64,000 bases of DNA. Source: Amycolatopsis methanolica 239. GTDB taxonomy: Bacteria; Actinomycetota; Actinomycetes; Mycobacteriales; Pseudonocardiaceae. Numbering within the stretch: position 1 is the stretch's first letter; each line of letters starts with the position of its first letter. The stretch spans positions 4,588,001 through 4,652,000 of the forward strand of contig NZ_CP009110.1 of the NCBI RefSeq assembly GCF_000739085.1, given 5' to 3'. The position numbers and the translations under genes are program-made. Under the pieces are notes generated by a model. It had not been told where the DNA came from and did no database searches. It saw only the letters and a list, made by a program, of their open reading frames with translations. Positions 18,404 through 31,598 of the stretch are shown one piece after another.

Positions 18404-19561
18404 TCACCGCCCGCCGGCCAGTGTCCGCTCGACCCACTGGTGGAATTCGCCGATGTGGTGTTCGGAGGGCACCAGGACCCCGCCGCGGGCGTAGGCACGG
18501 GAGGACATCGCGGGCTGGCAGCGTTCGCAGGCGTCGAAGTCCTGCTGGTTCACGCGGTGGAACAGCTCGACCGAATGTGACACGTCGCGGCCGGACTCCA
18601 CCACTTCGCGGGCGTACAGCCAATCGCATTCGACGATCGTGCGGTCGACCGCCATCGGGAACATCCGGTGGATGATCACGTGGTCGGGCACGAGGTTGAC
18701 GAACACCTGCGGTCGCACGGTGATCGCGTAGTAGCGGCGGTCCTGGTGCTCGTCCACCCCGCCGAGCCGGTCGAACCCGGCGCTGCCGTCCACCGTGAAC
18801 CCGCTGACGTCCTCGCCGAACTCCGCGCCGTGGCCCACGTAGTACTGCGCGGCGTAACCGTCGGCGAACTCCGGCAGCACCTCGGTCAGCTCGGGGTGGA
18901 TCGTCGCGCAGTGGTAGCACTCCATGAAGTTCTCGATGATGAGCTTCCAGTTGGCCTTGACGTCGTAGGTGATCCGCCTGCCCAGGGCCAGCTCGTCGAT
19001 GCCGTAGTTGCCGATCGCGTCCAGCTGCCCGAGCCGGCCCGCCACGTCCGCCTGCACTGTCTCCTCGAACGAGGGCGGCTCCTCGGCCAGGCACAGCCAC
19101 GCGTAGCCGAGCCACTCCCGCAGGTGCACCGGCTTGAGGCCGTATTCGGTGCGGTCGATATCCGGCATCGAGGTCAGGTTCGGCGCCGCGACGAGCTTGC
19201 CGTCCAGGCCGTAGGTCCACGCGTGGTAGGGGCACTGGAAGTTCCGCTTGACCGTGCCGCTCTCTTCCACGCACAGGCGTGCGCCGCGGTGGCGGCAGAT
19301 GTTGAGGAAGGCCCGCAGTGCGCCGTCCCGCGAGCGGGTCACCAACACGCTCTCGCGGCCGATCCGCACGGTGCGGAAGTCGCCGGGTTGTGGCAGGTCC
19401 GCGCCGCGGACCGCGCAGAACCACATCTGCTCGAATATCTTCTCCTGCTCCAGCGCGAAGATCGTCTCGTCGGTGTAGGTGATCCCGCCTAGCGTGGGGA
19501 TCAGGCTCGACGGAAGCCCGGACTGGTCGGTGGACGGTGCCGTGGTGGTGTTCTCGGTCAA
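18404..19561 (-). CDS. gbcA: Rieske oxygenase alpha subunit, glycine betaine monooxygenase (GbcA-like)
   Basis: Ring-hydroxylating-type oxygenase of about 385 residues. The Rieske cluster ligands are in CRHRGARLC and CPYHAW (about residues 80-105); the mononuclear iron ligands are in ENFMECYHCATIHPEL near 200. GbcA-type enzymes demethylate glycine betaine to dimethylglycine plus formaldehyde. That role is supported by the BCCT transporter in the same operon and by the dimethylglycine and sarcosine oxidases divergently transcribed. Electrons probably come from the ferredoxin and reductase at 34991-36483. I chose TTG at 19561 (GGAG seven bases upstream); the longer ATG at 19720 gives an implausible, cysteine/arginine-rich extension. 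Confidence 0.85.
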   Translation of the reverse strand: MTENTTTAPSTDQSGLPSSLIPTLGGITYTDETIFALEQEKIFEQMWFCAVRGADLPQPGDFRTVRIGRESVLVTRSRDGALRAFLNICRHRGARLCVEESGTVKRNFQCPYHAWTYGLDGKLVAAPNLTSMPDIDRTEYGLKPVHLREWLGYAWLCLAEEPPSFEETVQADVAGRLGQLDAIGNYGIDELALGRRITYDVKANWKLIIENFMECYHCATIHPELTEVLPEFADGYAAQYYVGHGAEFGEDVSGFTVDGSAGFDRLGGVDEHQDRRYYAITVRPQVFVNLVPDHVIIHRMFPMAVDRTIVECDWLYAREVVESGRDVSHSVELFHRVNQQDFDACERCQPAMSSRAYARGGVLVPSEHHIGEFHQWVERTLAGGR

Positions 19562-19599
19562 CGAACGCTCCGTGGTGGTGTGAGTGACCGGGGACTGGT

Positions 19600-19618
19600 T
19601 GTTGCCTCTTCCGCAACA
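19600..19618. promoter_or_regulatory. Inverted repeat upstream of the Rieske oxygenase
   Basis: TGTTGC and GCAACA arms flank a 7-base spacer (19-bp dyad, IclR/TetR size). It lies 39 bases upstream of the TTG start. Its reverse complement begins TGTTGCGGA, and the same nine bases recur at 34943 before the ferredoxin genes. The surrounding 19562-19867 has no gene; it carries this dyad plus the glyA promoter and operator. Confidence 0.5.
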
Positions 19619-19783
19619 CCTGCGTGATGTGCAACTGCGACGCGGACCACAGTGCGGCCTGCGCACCGGCTCTGTCAAGACCTGAACCGGGGGGGCGCGG
19701 AGTTTTCCTGCCGGCAACACGAGGGGTGGAATCCCTGCGACACAAGGGACTCACGGGTAACAAAGGTTCGCCGGAATCGGCTC

Positions 19784-19813
19784 TTGACCCCGCCGGACGC
19801 CGAGCCGTAGCGT
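19784..19813 (+). promoter_or_regulatory. Probable glyA-sox operon promoter
   Basis: TTGACC (19784-19789) and TAGCGT (19808-19813) with an 18-base spacer. The GTTGATATATCAG palindrome follows nine bases after the -10, where a bound repressor would block initiation. Confidence 0.5.
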
Positions 19814-19821
19814 GACGGCCA

Positions 19822-19834
19822 GTTGATATATCAG
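19822..19834. promoter_or_regulatory. GTTGATATATCAG operator before glyA
   Basis: The 10-bp perfect palindrome TGATATATCA (19824-19833) sits inside GTTGATATATCAG. The same 13-mer with one change (GTTGATATACCAG, minus strand) lies before sdaA at 31568-31580, next to a GntR-family gene. AT-rich palindromes of this form are typical GntR/FCD operators. Confidence 0.6.
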
Positions 19835-19867
19835 TCGGCGAACAGAGGTAAGAGACCGGGAGGCAGC

Positions 19868-21169
19868 ATGTCGGTGGCCATCGGCCGCGCTGGCGCACTC
19901 AGCCCCCAGCGCGTGCTCGGGCGTTCCCTGCTCCAGACCGATCCGGAGGTGCACGCGGCGATAGGGCGTGAGCTCGGCCGCCAGCGGGACACCCTGGAGA
20001 TGATCGCGAGCGAGAACTTCGCGCCGCTGGCGGTGATGCAGGCGCAGGGGTCGGTGCTGACCAACAAGTACGCCGAGGGCTACGCCGGCCGCCGCTACTA
20101 CGGGGGCTGCGAACACGTCGACGAGATCGAGACGCTCGCCATCGACCGGCTCAAGGCGCTCTTCGGCGCCGAGTACGCCAACGTGCAGCCGCACTCCGGC
20201 GCCCAGGCCAACGCCGCCGCCATGGCCGCGCTGCTGGAGCCCGGCGACACGATCCTGGGCCTGGACCTCGCGCACGGCGGGCACCTGACGCACGGGATGA
20301 AGCTCAACTTCTCCGGCCGCCTCTACAACGTGGCCGCCTACCACGTGCGCGCCGAGGACCACCGCGTCGACATGGAGGAGGTCGAGCGGCTGGCCCGGGA
20401 GCGCAGGCCGAAGCTGATCGTCGCCGGCTGGTCGGCCTATCCGCGGCACCTGGACTTCGCCGCGTTCCGCCGGATCGCCGACGAGGTGGGCGCGTACCTG
20501 ATGGTCGACATGGCGCACTTCGCCGGACTGGTCGCGGCGGGCCTGCACCCCTCCCCCGTGCCGCACGCGCATGTCGTCACCTCGACCACGCACAAGACGC
20601 TCGGCGGGCCGCGCGGCGGCGTGATCCTGGCCGAGCGGTCGCTGGCGAAGAAGCTGAACAACAGCGTGTTCCCCGGCCAGCAGGGCGGGCCGCTGGAGCA
20701 CGTCATCGCGGGCAAGGCGGTGGCGTTCAAGCTGGCCGCCGAGCCGGAGTTCCGGGAGCGCCAGGAACGCACGCTGCAGGGCGCGAAGATCCTCGCCGAC
20801 CGGTTCCTGCGCGAGACCGGGATCGGGGTGCTGACCGGCGGCACCGACGTGCACCTGGTGCTGGCCGACCTCCGGGAGTCCGAATTGGACGGCAAGCAGG
20901 CCGAGGACCGGCTGCACGAGGTCGGCATCACCGTCAACCGCAACGCCGTCCCGTTCGACCCGCGTCCGCCGATGATCAGCTCGGGCCTGCGGTTCGGCAC
21001 GCCCGCGCTGGCCGCCCGCGGGTTCGGCCCCGACGACTTCGCCGAGGTCGCCGACATCGCCGCGCTGGCGCTGCGCCCGGACGCCTCCGCCGCCGACCTG
21101 GACAAGCTCTCCGCCCGCGTCGCCGACCTCACCGCCCGCCACCCCCTCTACCCGGAGCTGACTGCATGA
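19868..21169 (+). CDS. glyA: Serine hydroxymethyltransferase
   Basis: PLP enzyme of 433 residues. MIASENFAP near residue 40, [18 protein letters not shown] near 68, HSGAQAN near 100, and the PLP lysine in [14 protein letters not shown] near 240. It interconverts glycine plus methylene-THF with serine plus THF. As first gene of the sarcosine/dimethylglycine oxidase operon it converts the glycine end product and the methylene-THF into serine, which sdaA then deaminates. GGGAGG precedes the ATG. A housekeeping copy probably exists elsewhere. Confidence 0.93.
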   Translation: MSVAIGRAGALSPQRVLGRSLLQTDPEVHAAIGRELGRQRDTLEMIASENFAPLAVMQAQGSVLTNKYAEGYAGRRYYGGCEHVDEIETLAIDRLKALFGAEYANVQPHSGAQANAAAMAALLEPGDTILGLDLAHGGHLTHGMKLNFSGRLYNVAAYHVRAEDHRVDMEEVERLARERRPKLIVAGWSAYPRHLDFAAFRRIADEVGAYLMVDMAHFAGLVAAGLHPSPVPHAHVVTSTTHKTLGGPRGGVILAERSLAKKLNNSVFPGQQGGPLEHVIAGKAVAFKLAAEPEFRERQERTLQGAKILADRFLRETGIGVLTGGTDVHLVLADLRESELDGKQAEDRLHEVGITVNRNAVPFDPRPPMISSGLRFGTPALAARGFGPDDFAEVADIAALALRPDASAADLDKLSARVADLTARHPLYPELTA

Positions 21170-22401
21170 CCACCCCCCAGCCCCCTGGCGCGCACCTGCC
21201 CGACCACCCGGACTTCCTGTGGCGTAACCCAGAACCGAAGCGCAGCTACGACGTCGTGATCGTCGGCGGCGGCGGGCACGGCCTGGCCACCGCGCACTAC
21301 CTGGCGCGCAACCACGGCATCACCGACGTCGCCGTGCTGGAGCGTGGCTGGCTGGCCGGCGGGAACATGGCCCGCAACACCACGCTGATCCGCTCGAACT
21401 ACCTGTGGGACGCCTCCGCGGCGATCTACGAGCACGCCCTGAAGCTGTGGGAGGGTCTTGAGGACGACCTGGGTTACCCGATCCTGTTCTCCCAGCGCGG
21501 CGTGCTGAACCTGGCGCACACCGAGCAGGACGTCCGCGACAGCGTGCGCCGGGTGGAGGCCAACAAGCTCAACGGCATCGACGCCGAATGGCTCTCCCCC
21601 GACGAGGTCGCCAAGATCTGCCCGATCGTCAACGTCTCCGGCGACCTCCGGTACCCGGTACTGGGCGCGACCTACCAGCCGCGCGCGGGCATCGCCAAGC
21701 ACGACTACGTCGCCTGGGGTTTCGCCCGCCGGGCCGACGAGGCCGGGATCGACCTGATCCAGGACTGCGAGGTCACCGGGTTCACTGTGGACGGTGACCG
21801 GGTGACCAGGGTGCGGACCAGCCGCGGCGACATCGGCTGCGGCACCGTCGCCCTGTGCGCGGCCGGGCACACCTCGGTGCTGCTGGACCAGCTGGGCGTG
21901 CGGGCGCCGCTGCAGTCGCACCCGTTGCAGGCCCTGGTGTCCGAGCTGCTGGAACCGGTGCACCCGACGATCGTGATGTCCAACGCCGTGCACGTCTACG
22001 TGTCCCAGGCGCACAAGGGCGAACTGGTGATGGGCGCGGGCGTGGACTCCTACAACGGGTACGGCCAGCGCGGCGCCTTCCACATCATCGAGCGGCAGAT
22101 GGCTGCCGCGGTGGAGCTGTTCCCCGTGTTCGCCCGGGCGCACCTGCTGCGCACCTGGGCTGGGATCGTCGACGTCACGCCGGACGCCTCGCCGATCGTC
22201 GGCCGCACGCCCTACGACAACGTCTACCTCAACTGCGGCTGGGGCACCGGCGGTTTCAAGGCCACCCCGGGTCTGGGCTGGTGCCTGGCCGACACCGTCG
22301 CCAACGGCGAGCCGCACCCGTTCGTCGAGCCGTTCGGCCTGGACCGCTTCGTCACCGGCGCGCTCGTCGACGAGCACGGCGCCGCCGCCGTCGCCCACTA
22401 G
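21166..22401 (+). CDS. soxB: Sarcosine oxidase subunit beta
   Basis: FAD enzyme of 411 residues: [19 protein letters not shown] near residue 29 is the dinucleotide motif. [15 protein letters not shown] near 66 is typical of heterotetrameric sarcosine oxidase SoxB, and the C-terminal FAD contact [13 protein letters not shown] is present. SoxB oxidises sarcosine to glycine, using its covalent FMN/FAD centre with SoxA. ATGA overlap with glyA; followed by soxD. Confidence 0.93.
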   Translation: MTTPQPPGAHLPDHPDFLWRNPEPKRSYDVVIVGGGGHGLATAHYLARNHGITDVAVLERGWLAGGNMARNTTLIRSNYLWDASAAIYEHALKLWEGLEDDLGYPILFSQRGVLNLAHTEQDVRDSVRRVEANKLNGIDAEWLSPDEVAKICPIVNVSGDLRYPVLGATYQPRAGIAKHDYVAWGFARRADEAGIDLIQDCEVTGFTVDGDRVTRVRTSRGDIGCGTVALCAAGHTSVLLDQLGVRAPLQSHPLQALVSELLEPVHPTIVMSNAVHVYVSQAHKGELVMGAGVDSYNGYGQRGAFHIIERQMAAAVELFPVFARAHLLRTWAGIVDVTPDASPIVGRTPYDNVYLNCGWGTGGFKATPGLGWCLADTVANGEPHPFVEPFGLDRFVTGALVDEHGAAAVAH

Positions 22402-22410
22402 GAGCCACGC

Positions 22411-22692
22411 ATGCAACTCATCACCTGCCCGTGGTGCGGGCCGCGCGAGGAAGTGGAGTTCCACTACGGCGGCCAGGCCCACCTCGCCTACCCGGACGAC
22501 CCTGCCGCGTTGTCCGACGAGGAGTGGGCGCACTTCGTCTTCTTCCGCGACAACCCCAAGGGCCCGTTCGCCGAACGCTGGAGCCACGCCGCAGGCTGCC
22601 GGCGCTGGTTCAACGCGGTCCGCGACACCCGGACCTACGAGTTTCTGGCCGTGTACCCGATGGGGCAATCCGCACCGGAGGTGGCGTCATGA
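22411..22692 (+). CDS. soxD: Sarcosine oxidase subunit delta
   Basis: Small zinc-binding subunit of 93 residues. CPWCGPREEVEFHYGG at the N-terminus and HAAGCRRWF near 70 supply the Cys/His ligands seen in SoxD proteins. It completes the heterotetramer with SoxB, SoxA and SoxG. The stop overlaps the soxA start (ATGA). Confidence 0.92.
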   Translation: MQLITCPWCGPREEVEFHYGGQAHLAYPDDPAALSDEEWAHFVFFRDNPKGPFAERWSHAAGCRRWFNAVRDTRTYEFLAVYPMGQSAPEVAS

Positions 22693-25461
22693 GCCGCATC
22701 AAGGGCTACGGCCGGATCGACCGCACCCGCACCGTCGGGTTCACCTTCGACGGGGTCGCCTACACCGGCCACCCGGGCGACACACTGGCGTCGGCACTGC
22801 TCGCGCACGGCGTGCACGGGGTGGGCACGAGCGTGAAGTTCGGCCGCCCGCGCGGGATCGGCGCGGCGTGGGTGGAGGACCCGACCGGGCTGGTGCAAAT
22901 CGAGGAGCCGTTCCCGGAGCCGATGCTGCTCGCCGCGACCGTGGAGCTGACCGACGGGCTCGTGGCGCGCGGGGTGGCCGGGCAGGGACGGCTCGCGGAG
23001 GTGGCCGACACCGCCCGCTACGACCGCAAGCACACGCATTGCGACACGCTCGTCGTCGGGGCGGGCCCGGCCGGGTTGCTGGCCGCGCGGTCCGCGGCGC
23101 GGCGCGGGGAACGGGTCGTGCTCGTCGACGACCGCGCCGACGCGGGCGGTTCACTGACCGGCGCCGAGGTGATCGACGGACGGCCGTCGCGGGAGTTCGT
23201 CGCCGAGGTGGTGGCCGAGCTGGCCGCCGCCCCGGAGGTGCTGCACCTGCAACGCACCACGGCGTTCGGGCAGTACGACGACGGGTTCGTGCTGGCGCTG
23301 GAACGGCGCACCGACCACCTGGGCACCGCGGCGCCGCGCAACGTCTCGCGCCAGCGGGTGCACCGGATCCGCGCCCGGCACGTCGTGGTCGCGACCGGCG
23401 CGCACGAGCGGCCGGTGGTGTTCGCCGACAACGACCGGCCGGGCATCATGCTCGCTTCCGCGGCACGGGACTACCTGCACCGCTACGGCGTGCTCGCCGG
23501 GCGCGAGGTCGTCGTGTTCACCACCAACGACTCCGCCTACGCCGCCGCGCTCGACCTGGAGCACGCCGGAGCGCGAGTCACCGTCCTCGACGCCCGCCCG
23601 AACGCGCCGGAGCACTGGGCCGCGCTGTGCCGGGAACGGTCGATCGCCGTGCGCCCGGGCAGCGCCGTCGCCGGCACCACCGGCGAGGACCGGATCACCG
23701 GCGTGGACACGGTCACCGCGGGCAAGGCCGAGCCGCTGCCGTGCGACCTGCTGCTGACCTCCGGTGGCTGGAACCCCGCCGCGCACCTGTTCAGTCACGT
23801 CCGCGGCGCGTTGCGGTACGACCCGGCCCTGGGCGCGTTCCGCCCGGCCGAGCCGGTTCCCGGGGTGTCGGTGATCGGCGCCGCGAACGGAACGTTCGAC
23901 CTCGCCGGCTGCCTGCGCGACGGCGCCGGGGACGACGCCCCCGCTACGCCCGCGGAGCCGCAGATCACGCCGCCGCTGGTGCTGTGGCGCACCGAGGGCG
24001 ACCCGGCCCGCCAGTTCGTGGACATCCAGCGCGACGCGACGGTAGCCGACATCGAGAGGGCGGTGGGCGCCGGGCTGCGGTCGGTCGAGCACATCAAGCG
24101 CTACACCACGATCGGCACCGCGCACGACCAGGGCAAGACGTCCGGGGTGATCGCCTCCGGCATCGTCGCCGAGCTGCTCGGGAAACCGGTCGAGGACACC
24201 GGCACCACGACGTTCCGCCCGCCCTACACCCCGGTGGCGTTCGCCGCCCTGGCCGGGCGCGAGCGCGGGAAGCTGTTCGACCCCGAGCGGATCACCTCGC
24301 TGCACAGCTGGCACGTCGCGGCCGGCGCGGTGTTCGAGGACGTCGGGCAGTGGAAGCGCGCCCGCTACTACCCGGCGCCGCACGAGAACATGGACGCCGC
24401 CGTGCTGCGCGAGTGCGCCGCGGTCCGCGGCGGGGTCGGCATCCTGGACGGCTCCACCCTGGGCAAGATCGACGTGCAGGGCCCGGACGCCGCCGAACTG
24501 CTGGACCGGCTCTACACCAACATGATGAGCACGCTCAAGGTCGGGCGCGTGCGCTACGGCGTCATGTGCGGCAACGACGGCATGGTGTTCGACGACGGCA
24601 CCGTGCTGCGCCTGGCCGAAGACCGGTTCCTGGTCGTCACCACCACCGGCGGCGCGGCGCGCGTGCTGGACTGGATGGAGGAGTGGCTGCAGACCGAGTG
24701 GCCGGACCTGCGCGTGCACCTGACTTCGGTGACCGAGCAGTGGTCGGTGTTCCCGGTGGTCGGGCCGCGCTCCCGCGACGTGATCGCCGCGGCCTTCCCG
24801 CATCTGGACGTGTCCAACGAGGCGTTCCCGTTCATGTCCTGGCAGGACACCGAAGCCGACGGCGTCCCGGTGCGCATCGCCCGCATCTCGTTCTCCGGCG
24901 AGCTGGCCTTCGAGGTCAACGTGAACTCCTGGTACGCCAGGGCGATGTGGCTGCGCCTGCTGTCGGCCGGCGCGCGCTGGAACATCACCCCGTACGGCAC
25001 GGAAACCATGCACGTCCTGCGTGCGGAGAAGGGCTACCCGATCGTCGGGCAGGACACCGACGGCACCGTCAGCCCGCACGACCTCGGCCTGGGCTGGGCG
25101 GTGTCGAAGAAGAAGCGGGACTTCGTCGGCAAGCGCTCGTTCTCCCGCCCGGAGAACACCAACCCGGAGCGCAAGCAGCTGGTGTCGCTCCTGCCCGCCG
25201 ATGCCCGGACCAAGCTGCCGGAGGGCTCACAGGTCGTGGAGTTCCGCCCGGACGGCACCCTGCCCCCGCCGCCGGTGCCGATGCTCGGCCACGTCACCTC
25301 CAGCTACCACAGCGCCGAGCTGGGCCGCCCGTTCGCGCTGGCCCTCGTCAAGGGCGGGCAGTCGCGCATCGGCGACACCGTGCACGTCCCGGTCGACGGC
25401 GCCCTGGTGCCCGCCGAGATCGGCGGGATCGTGCTGGTCGACCCGGAAGGAGCCCGCCGCG

Positions 25462-25469
<8 letters not shown>
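22689..25469 (+). CDS. soxA: Sarcosine oxidase subunit alpha
   Basis: Large subunit of 926 residues. N-terminal 2Fe-2S-like/thioredoxin-fold region (GYGRIDRTRTVGFTFDGVAY), then an NAD-binding domain with DTLVVGAGPAGLLAARSA near 120, and a C-terminal GcvT-like folate-binding domain from about 560 (LDGSTLGKIDVQGPDAAELL, later RAEKGYPIVGQDTDG). With THF the methyl group leaves as 5,10-methylene-THF, without it as formaldehyde. Overlaps soxD by four bases and soxG by eight. Confidence 0.93.
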
Positions 25470-28535
<3,066 letters not shown>

Positions 28536-28547
28536 GGACGGACACCG

Positions 28548-29168
28548 ATGCGCACACTCACCCTCGAAGCGTTCCTCGACGCGCTCGCCGCCCGGGTGCC
28601 CGCCCCGGGCGGCGGCGCCACCGCCGCGCTGCACGCCGCCCAGGGCGCGGCGCTGGTCGCGATGGTGGCCCGGTACAGCGACGGCGAGAAGTACCGGCAG
28701 GACGCCGACGCGATCGCGCAGATCCGGGCCAACGCCGACGATCTGCGCGCCCTCGCCCTGGCGCTGGCCGAAAAGGACGCGGCCGCGTTCCAGGCCGTCA
28801 CCCGCGCCTACGCGCTGCCGAAATCCACCGAGCGCGAGAAGGTGGCCCGGTCGCGGGCGATCGGTGCGGCCCTGGTGGAGGCCGGGCGGGTGCCGGCCCG
28901 CGTCATCGCGGTCGCCAAGCAGATCGTCAACCTCACCGAACGGCTCCAGCCGATCGGCAACCGCAACGTGATCAGCGACGTCGCCGCGGCGGCCGACGCA
29001 GCGCGGGCGGCGCTGTCCACGGCCAGGGTGAACGTCGAGATCAACCTGTCCGGCATCGGCGAGGGCCCGGCCCGCGACGAGCTGACCGCGGCGATCGCCA
29101 CGGTGGACCAGGCGATCGCCCGCGCCGACGACGTGACCACCGCCGTACGGAAGCAGATCACGCGATGA
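28548..29168 (+). CDS. fchA: Methenyltetrahydrofolate cyclohydrolase/cyclodeaminase family (FchA-like)
   Basis: Helical protein of 206 residues with the FTCD_C family start TLEAFLDALAARVPAPGGGA and the conserved ALVEAGRVPARVIAVAKQIV and NVISDVAAAADAA segments. FchA opens 5,10-methenyl-THF to 10-formyl-THF. It precedes folD with an ATGA overlap, so both enzymes of methylene-to-formyl oxidation are made together. FolD alone can do both steps, so FchA may raise flux when methylene-THF is produced rapidly by DMGO and Sox. Confidence 0.85.
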   Translation: MRTLTLEAFLDALAARVPAPGGGATAALHAAQGAALVAMVARYSDGEKYRQDADAIAQIRANADDLRALALALAEKDAAAFQAVTRAYALPKSTEREKVARSRAIGAALVEAGRVPARVIAVAKQIVNLTERLQPIGNRNVISDVAAAADAARAALSTARVNVEINLSGIGEGPARDELTAAIATVDQAIARADDVTTAVRKQITR

Positions 29169-30004
29169 CGGCCATCCTCAGTGGAACCGAGCTGGGCCGG
29201 CAGATCCGGGCCAAGGTCTCGGCCGAGGCCGCGGCTCTGTCCGAGCGGGGCGTGCACCCCCGCCTGGCCGTCGTGGTCGCCACCGACGACGAGTCCAGCG
29301 CCTGGTACGTGCGCTCGATCGCGAAGACCGCAGCCCGCAGCGGGGTGCGGTGCGATGTGGTGGACCTCGGCGCGGCCGCCACCCCGGCCGGGATCACCGC
29401 CGAGCTGGCGCGGCTGAGCGCCGATCCGGCGGTGCACGGGATCATCCTGCAGACCCCGCTGCCCGGCGGCGCCCGGCTGGAGGAGCTGGCCACCGCCATA
29501 GACCCGGCCAAGGACATCGACGGCGCCAATCCGCTGTCGCTCGGCCGTCTCACCGCCGGCCTGCCCGCGCACCCGCCGGCGACGGCCGCGGCGGTGCTGG
29601 CGCTGCTCGACCACTACGCGGTGCCCCTGGCCGGGCGACGCGCGGTGGTGGTGGGGCGCTCCACCGTGGTCGGCAAGCCCGCGGCGCAGCTGCTGCTGGC
29701 CCGGAACGCGACCGTGACGATCTGCCACCGCCACACCGCGGACCTCGCCGCCTGCACGCGGGAGGCCGACGTCCTCGTGGTGGCCGTCGGCAGGGCCGGG
29801 CTGATCACCGCCGAGCACGTCGCCCCGCACGCGGTGGTCGTCGACGTGGGCACCAACCCCACCACGGACGGCGGTCTCGCCGGCGATGCCGACGCGCGGT
29901 CGCTCACCGGCCGCGTCGCGGCGCTGACGCCGGTGCCGGGCGGGGTCGGCCCGGTGACCACCGCGCTGCTGCTGCGGCACACCATCGCCGCCGCGTCCCG
30001 TTAG
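29165..30004 (+). CDS. folD: Methylenetetrahydrofolate dehydrogenase/cyclohydrolase
   Basis: FolD of 279 residues. SSAWYVRSIAKTAARSG holds the catalytic Tyr and Lys near 48-56, QTPLPGG near 98, DIDGANPLSLG near 118, and the NADP domain GRSTVVGKPAAQLLL near 163. It oxidises methylene-THF to methenyl-THF and on to formyl-THF. Start overlaps fchA stop; folP follows seven bases after the stop. Confidence 0.93.
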   Translation: MTAILSGTELGRQIRAKVSAEAAALSERGVHPRLAVVVATDDESSAWYVRSIAKTAARSGVRCDVVDLGAAATPAGITAELARLSADPAVHGIILQTPLPGGARLEELATAIDPAKDIDGANPLSLGRLTAGLPAHPPATAAAVLALLDHYAVPLAGRRAVVVGRSTVVGKPAAQLLLARNATVTICHRHTADLAACTREADVLVVAVGRAGLITAEHVAPHAVVVDVGTNPTTDGGLAGDADARSLTGRVAALTPVPGGVGPVTTALLLRHTIAAASR

Positions 30005-30011
30005 GACAGTC

Positions 30012-30857
30012 ATGACCAGTACCGGGAACCCCCTCGCCGTCCGCACACCGGTGCCGAAGCTGCTGCCCGAGCCACGCACCCTGGTGTGCGGCATCGTCAA
30101 CGTCACGCCGGATTCGTTCTCCGACGGCGGCCTCTTCCACTCCCACGCAGCCGCGGTCGAGCACGGCGAACGGCTGGCGGCCGAGGGAGCCGACCTGCTC
30201 GACGTGGGCGGCGAGTCCACCCGGCCCGGCGCGCGTCCGCCTGCGCCGGCCGAGGAGCTGGACCGGGTGGTGCCGGTGATCGCCCGGCTGGCCCGCGTGG
30301 TGGACGTGCCGATCTCGGTCGACACGTCCCGTCCCGAAGTGATGCGCGCCGCGGTGGACGCCGGGGCCGCGATGATCAACGACGTGCGCGCGCTGCGGCA
30401 TCCCGGCGCTCTGCAGGCCGCAGCCGAGCTCGGGGTGCCGGTGTGCCTGACGCACATGCTGCGGCCACCGCATCTGATGCAGCGCGATCCGCGCTACACC
30501 GACGTGGTGGCCGAGGTGCGGGACTTCCTGCGGGCCCGCATCGATTCCTGCCTGGCGGCCGGTATCCCGGCGGAGCACGTGATCGTCGATCCGGGGTTCG
30601 GCTTCGGCAAGACGCTGGAGCACAACCTCGCCCTGCTCGGCGCGCTGCCCGCGTTCCGGTCGCTGGGCGTGCCGGTCATGGTCGGGCTGTCCCGCAAGAC
30701 GATGCTCGGTCAGGTCACCAGTCGTCCGGTCGGGCAGCGCACGGTCGCGTCGGTGACCGCCGCGGTCCTGGCCGCGCAGCGCGGCGCGAAGATCGTGCGG
30801 GTGCACGACGTCGCCGCCACGCGCGACGGCCTCGCGGTCCTGGAGGCGCTGCCGTGA
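30012..30857 (+). CDS. folP: Dihydropteroate synthase
   Basis: TIM-barrel enzyme of 281 residues with the signatures GIVNVTPDSFSDGG (about 27) and DVGGESTRPGA (about 66); VDPGFGFGKTLEHN and GLSRKTMLG follow. It joins pterin diphosphate to p-aminobenzoate. Located at the end of the demethylation operon rather than in a folate operon, it may be a second copy that enlarges the THF pool for C1 transfer, or a FolP2-type paralog; sequence cannot decide. Converges with the GntR gene. Confidence 0.88.
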   Translation: MTSTGNPLAVRTPVPKLLPEPRTLVCGIVNVTPDSFSDGGLFHSHAAAVEHGERLAAEGADLLDVGGESTRPGARPPAPAEELDRVVPVIARLARVVDVPISVDTSRPEVMRAAVDAGAAMINDVRALRHPGALQAAAELGVPVCLTHMLRPPHLMQRDPRYTDVVAEVRDFLRARIDSCLAAGIPAEHVIVDPGFGFGKTLEHNLALLGALPAFRSLGVPVMVGLSRKTMLGQVTSRPVGQRTVASVTAAVLAAQRGAKIVRVHDVAATRDGLAVLEALP

Positions 30858-30862
30858 ACCGG

Positions 30863-31537
30863 TCAGATGATCGCGCGGATCGCCTTCTCGAAGCCGGTGA
30901 CGTGCACGAGGGCCAGCTCGGCCGCGGTGTCCGCGTCGCCGTCGGCGATCGCCCGCAGCAGGGCGGTGTGCTCGCCGACGTGCCGGTCGAAGTGCGGCAT
31001 CCGGTCGAGGAACAGGCAGAAGATGCGGGTCGCCAGGTTGTCGTAGCGGACCAGCGTGTCCTCCAGGTGCGGGTTGCCGGCCGCGCGGTAGATCGCGCGG
31101 TGCACCCGCAGGTCGCAGCGCATCAGCTCGGTGCGTTCGAGCGACCGCACGTCCAGGTCGGCGACCTCGTCGGCGAGCTCGGCGAGCTCGGACTTCACGC
31201 CTGGTCCGGCGGTCTCGGCGGCGCGCCGGGCGGCGAGCGGTTCGAGCTGGACCCGGATCTCGGAGATGTAGGCCAGGTCGGTGATGTCGACGCCGGTGGC
31301 GAACGTGCCGCGCCGCGGGTAGGACACGACGAGCCGGTCGACCTCCAGGCGTTTGAGCGCCTCCCGCACCGGGGTGCGGCCGAGCCCGAGCGACGCGGAC
31401 AACGCGCTGTCGTCGATCGGCGCCATCGGCGGGATGTCCAGCATGATCAGCTGGTCCTGAATCGCCGTGTAGGCGCGCTCGGCCAGCGAGACCGGCGGCC
31501 CCTCGAGTTCCTGCTGTCGAACGGTCACGAACGCCAT
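30863..31537 (-). CDS. GntR-family (FCD) transcriptional regulator
   Basis: Regulator of 224 residues. Winged helix at about 15-80 ([20 protein letters not shown], then [20 protein letters not shown], then PRRGTFAT) and an all-helical FCD ligand domain at 90-215 with the His-containing motif [18 protein letters not shown] at 31537. It is divergent from sdaA, and a GTTGATATACCAG site lies between them; the same site precedes glyA. It is therefore the best candidate regulator of both glyA-sox and sdaA-purU, with a small-acid inducer such as glycine, sarcosine or serine (inferred). Confidence 0.88.
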   Translation of the reverse strand: MAFVTVRQQELEGPPVSLAERAYTAIQDQLIMLDIPPMAPIDDSALSASLGLGRTPVREALKRLEVDRLVVSYPRRGTFATGVDITDLAYISEIRVQLEPLAARRAAETAGPGVKSELAELADEVADLDVRSLERTELMRCDLRVHRAIYRAAGNPHLEDTLVRYDNLATRIFCLFLDRMPHFDRHVGEHTALLRAIADGDADTAAELALVHVTGFEKAIRAII

Positions 31538-31567
31538 CCTATCCACTGAAAACCACGATCCGTCACT

Positions 31568-31580
31568 CTGGTATATCAAC
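31568..31580. promoter_or_regulatory. GTTGATATACCAG operator between gntR and sdaA
   Basis: On the minus strand it reads GTTGATATACCAG; 12 of 13 bases equal the site before glyA at 19822-19834. It lies 19 bases before the sdaA start and 31 bases before the gntR start, so one protein bound here can control both. Confidence 0.65.
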
Positions 31581-31598
31581 CCTACATCAGGAGGGACC

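Noticed and set aside
19562-19720. N-terminal extension of the Rieske oxygenase from ATG 19720
   Set aside because: The extension is Cys/Arg-rich, spans the regulatory dyad, and has no homology-like features; TTG 19561 has a proper ribosome binding site.
19562-19867. Glycine riboswitch before glyA-sox
   Set aside because: No glycine-aptamer core pattern seen; a normal promoter and a palindromic operator explain the region.
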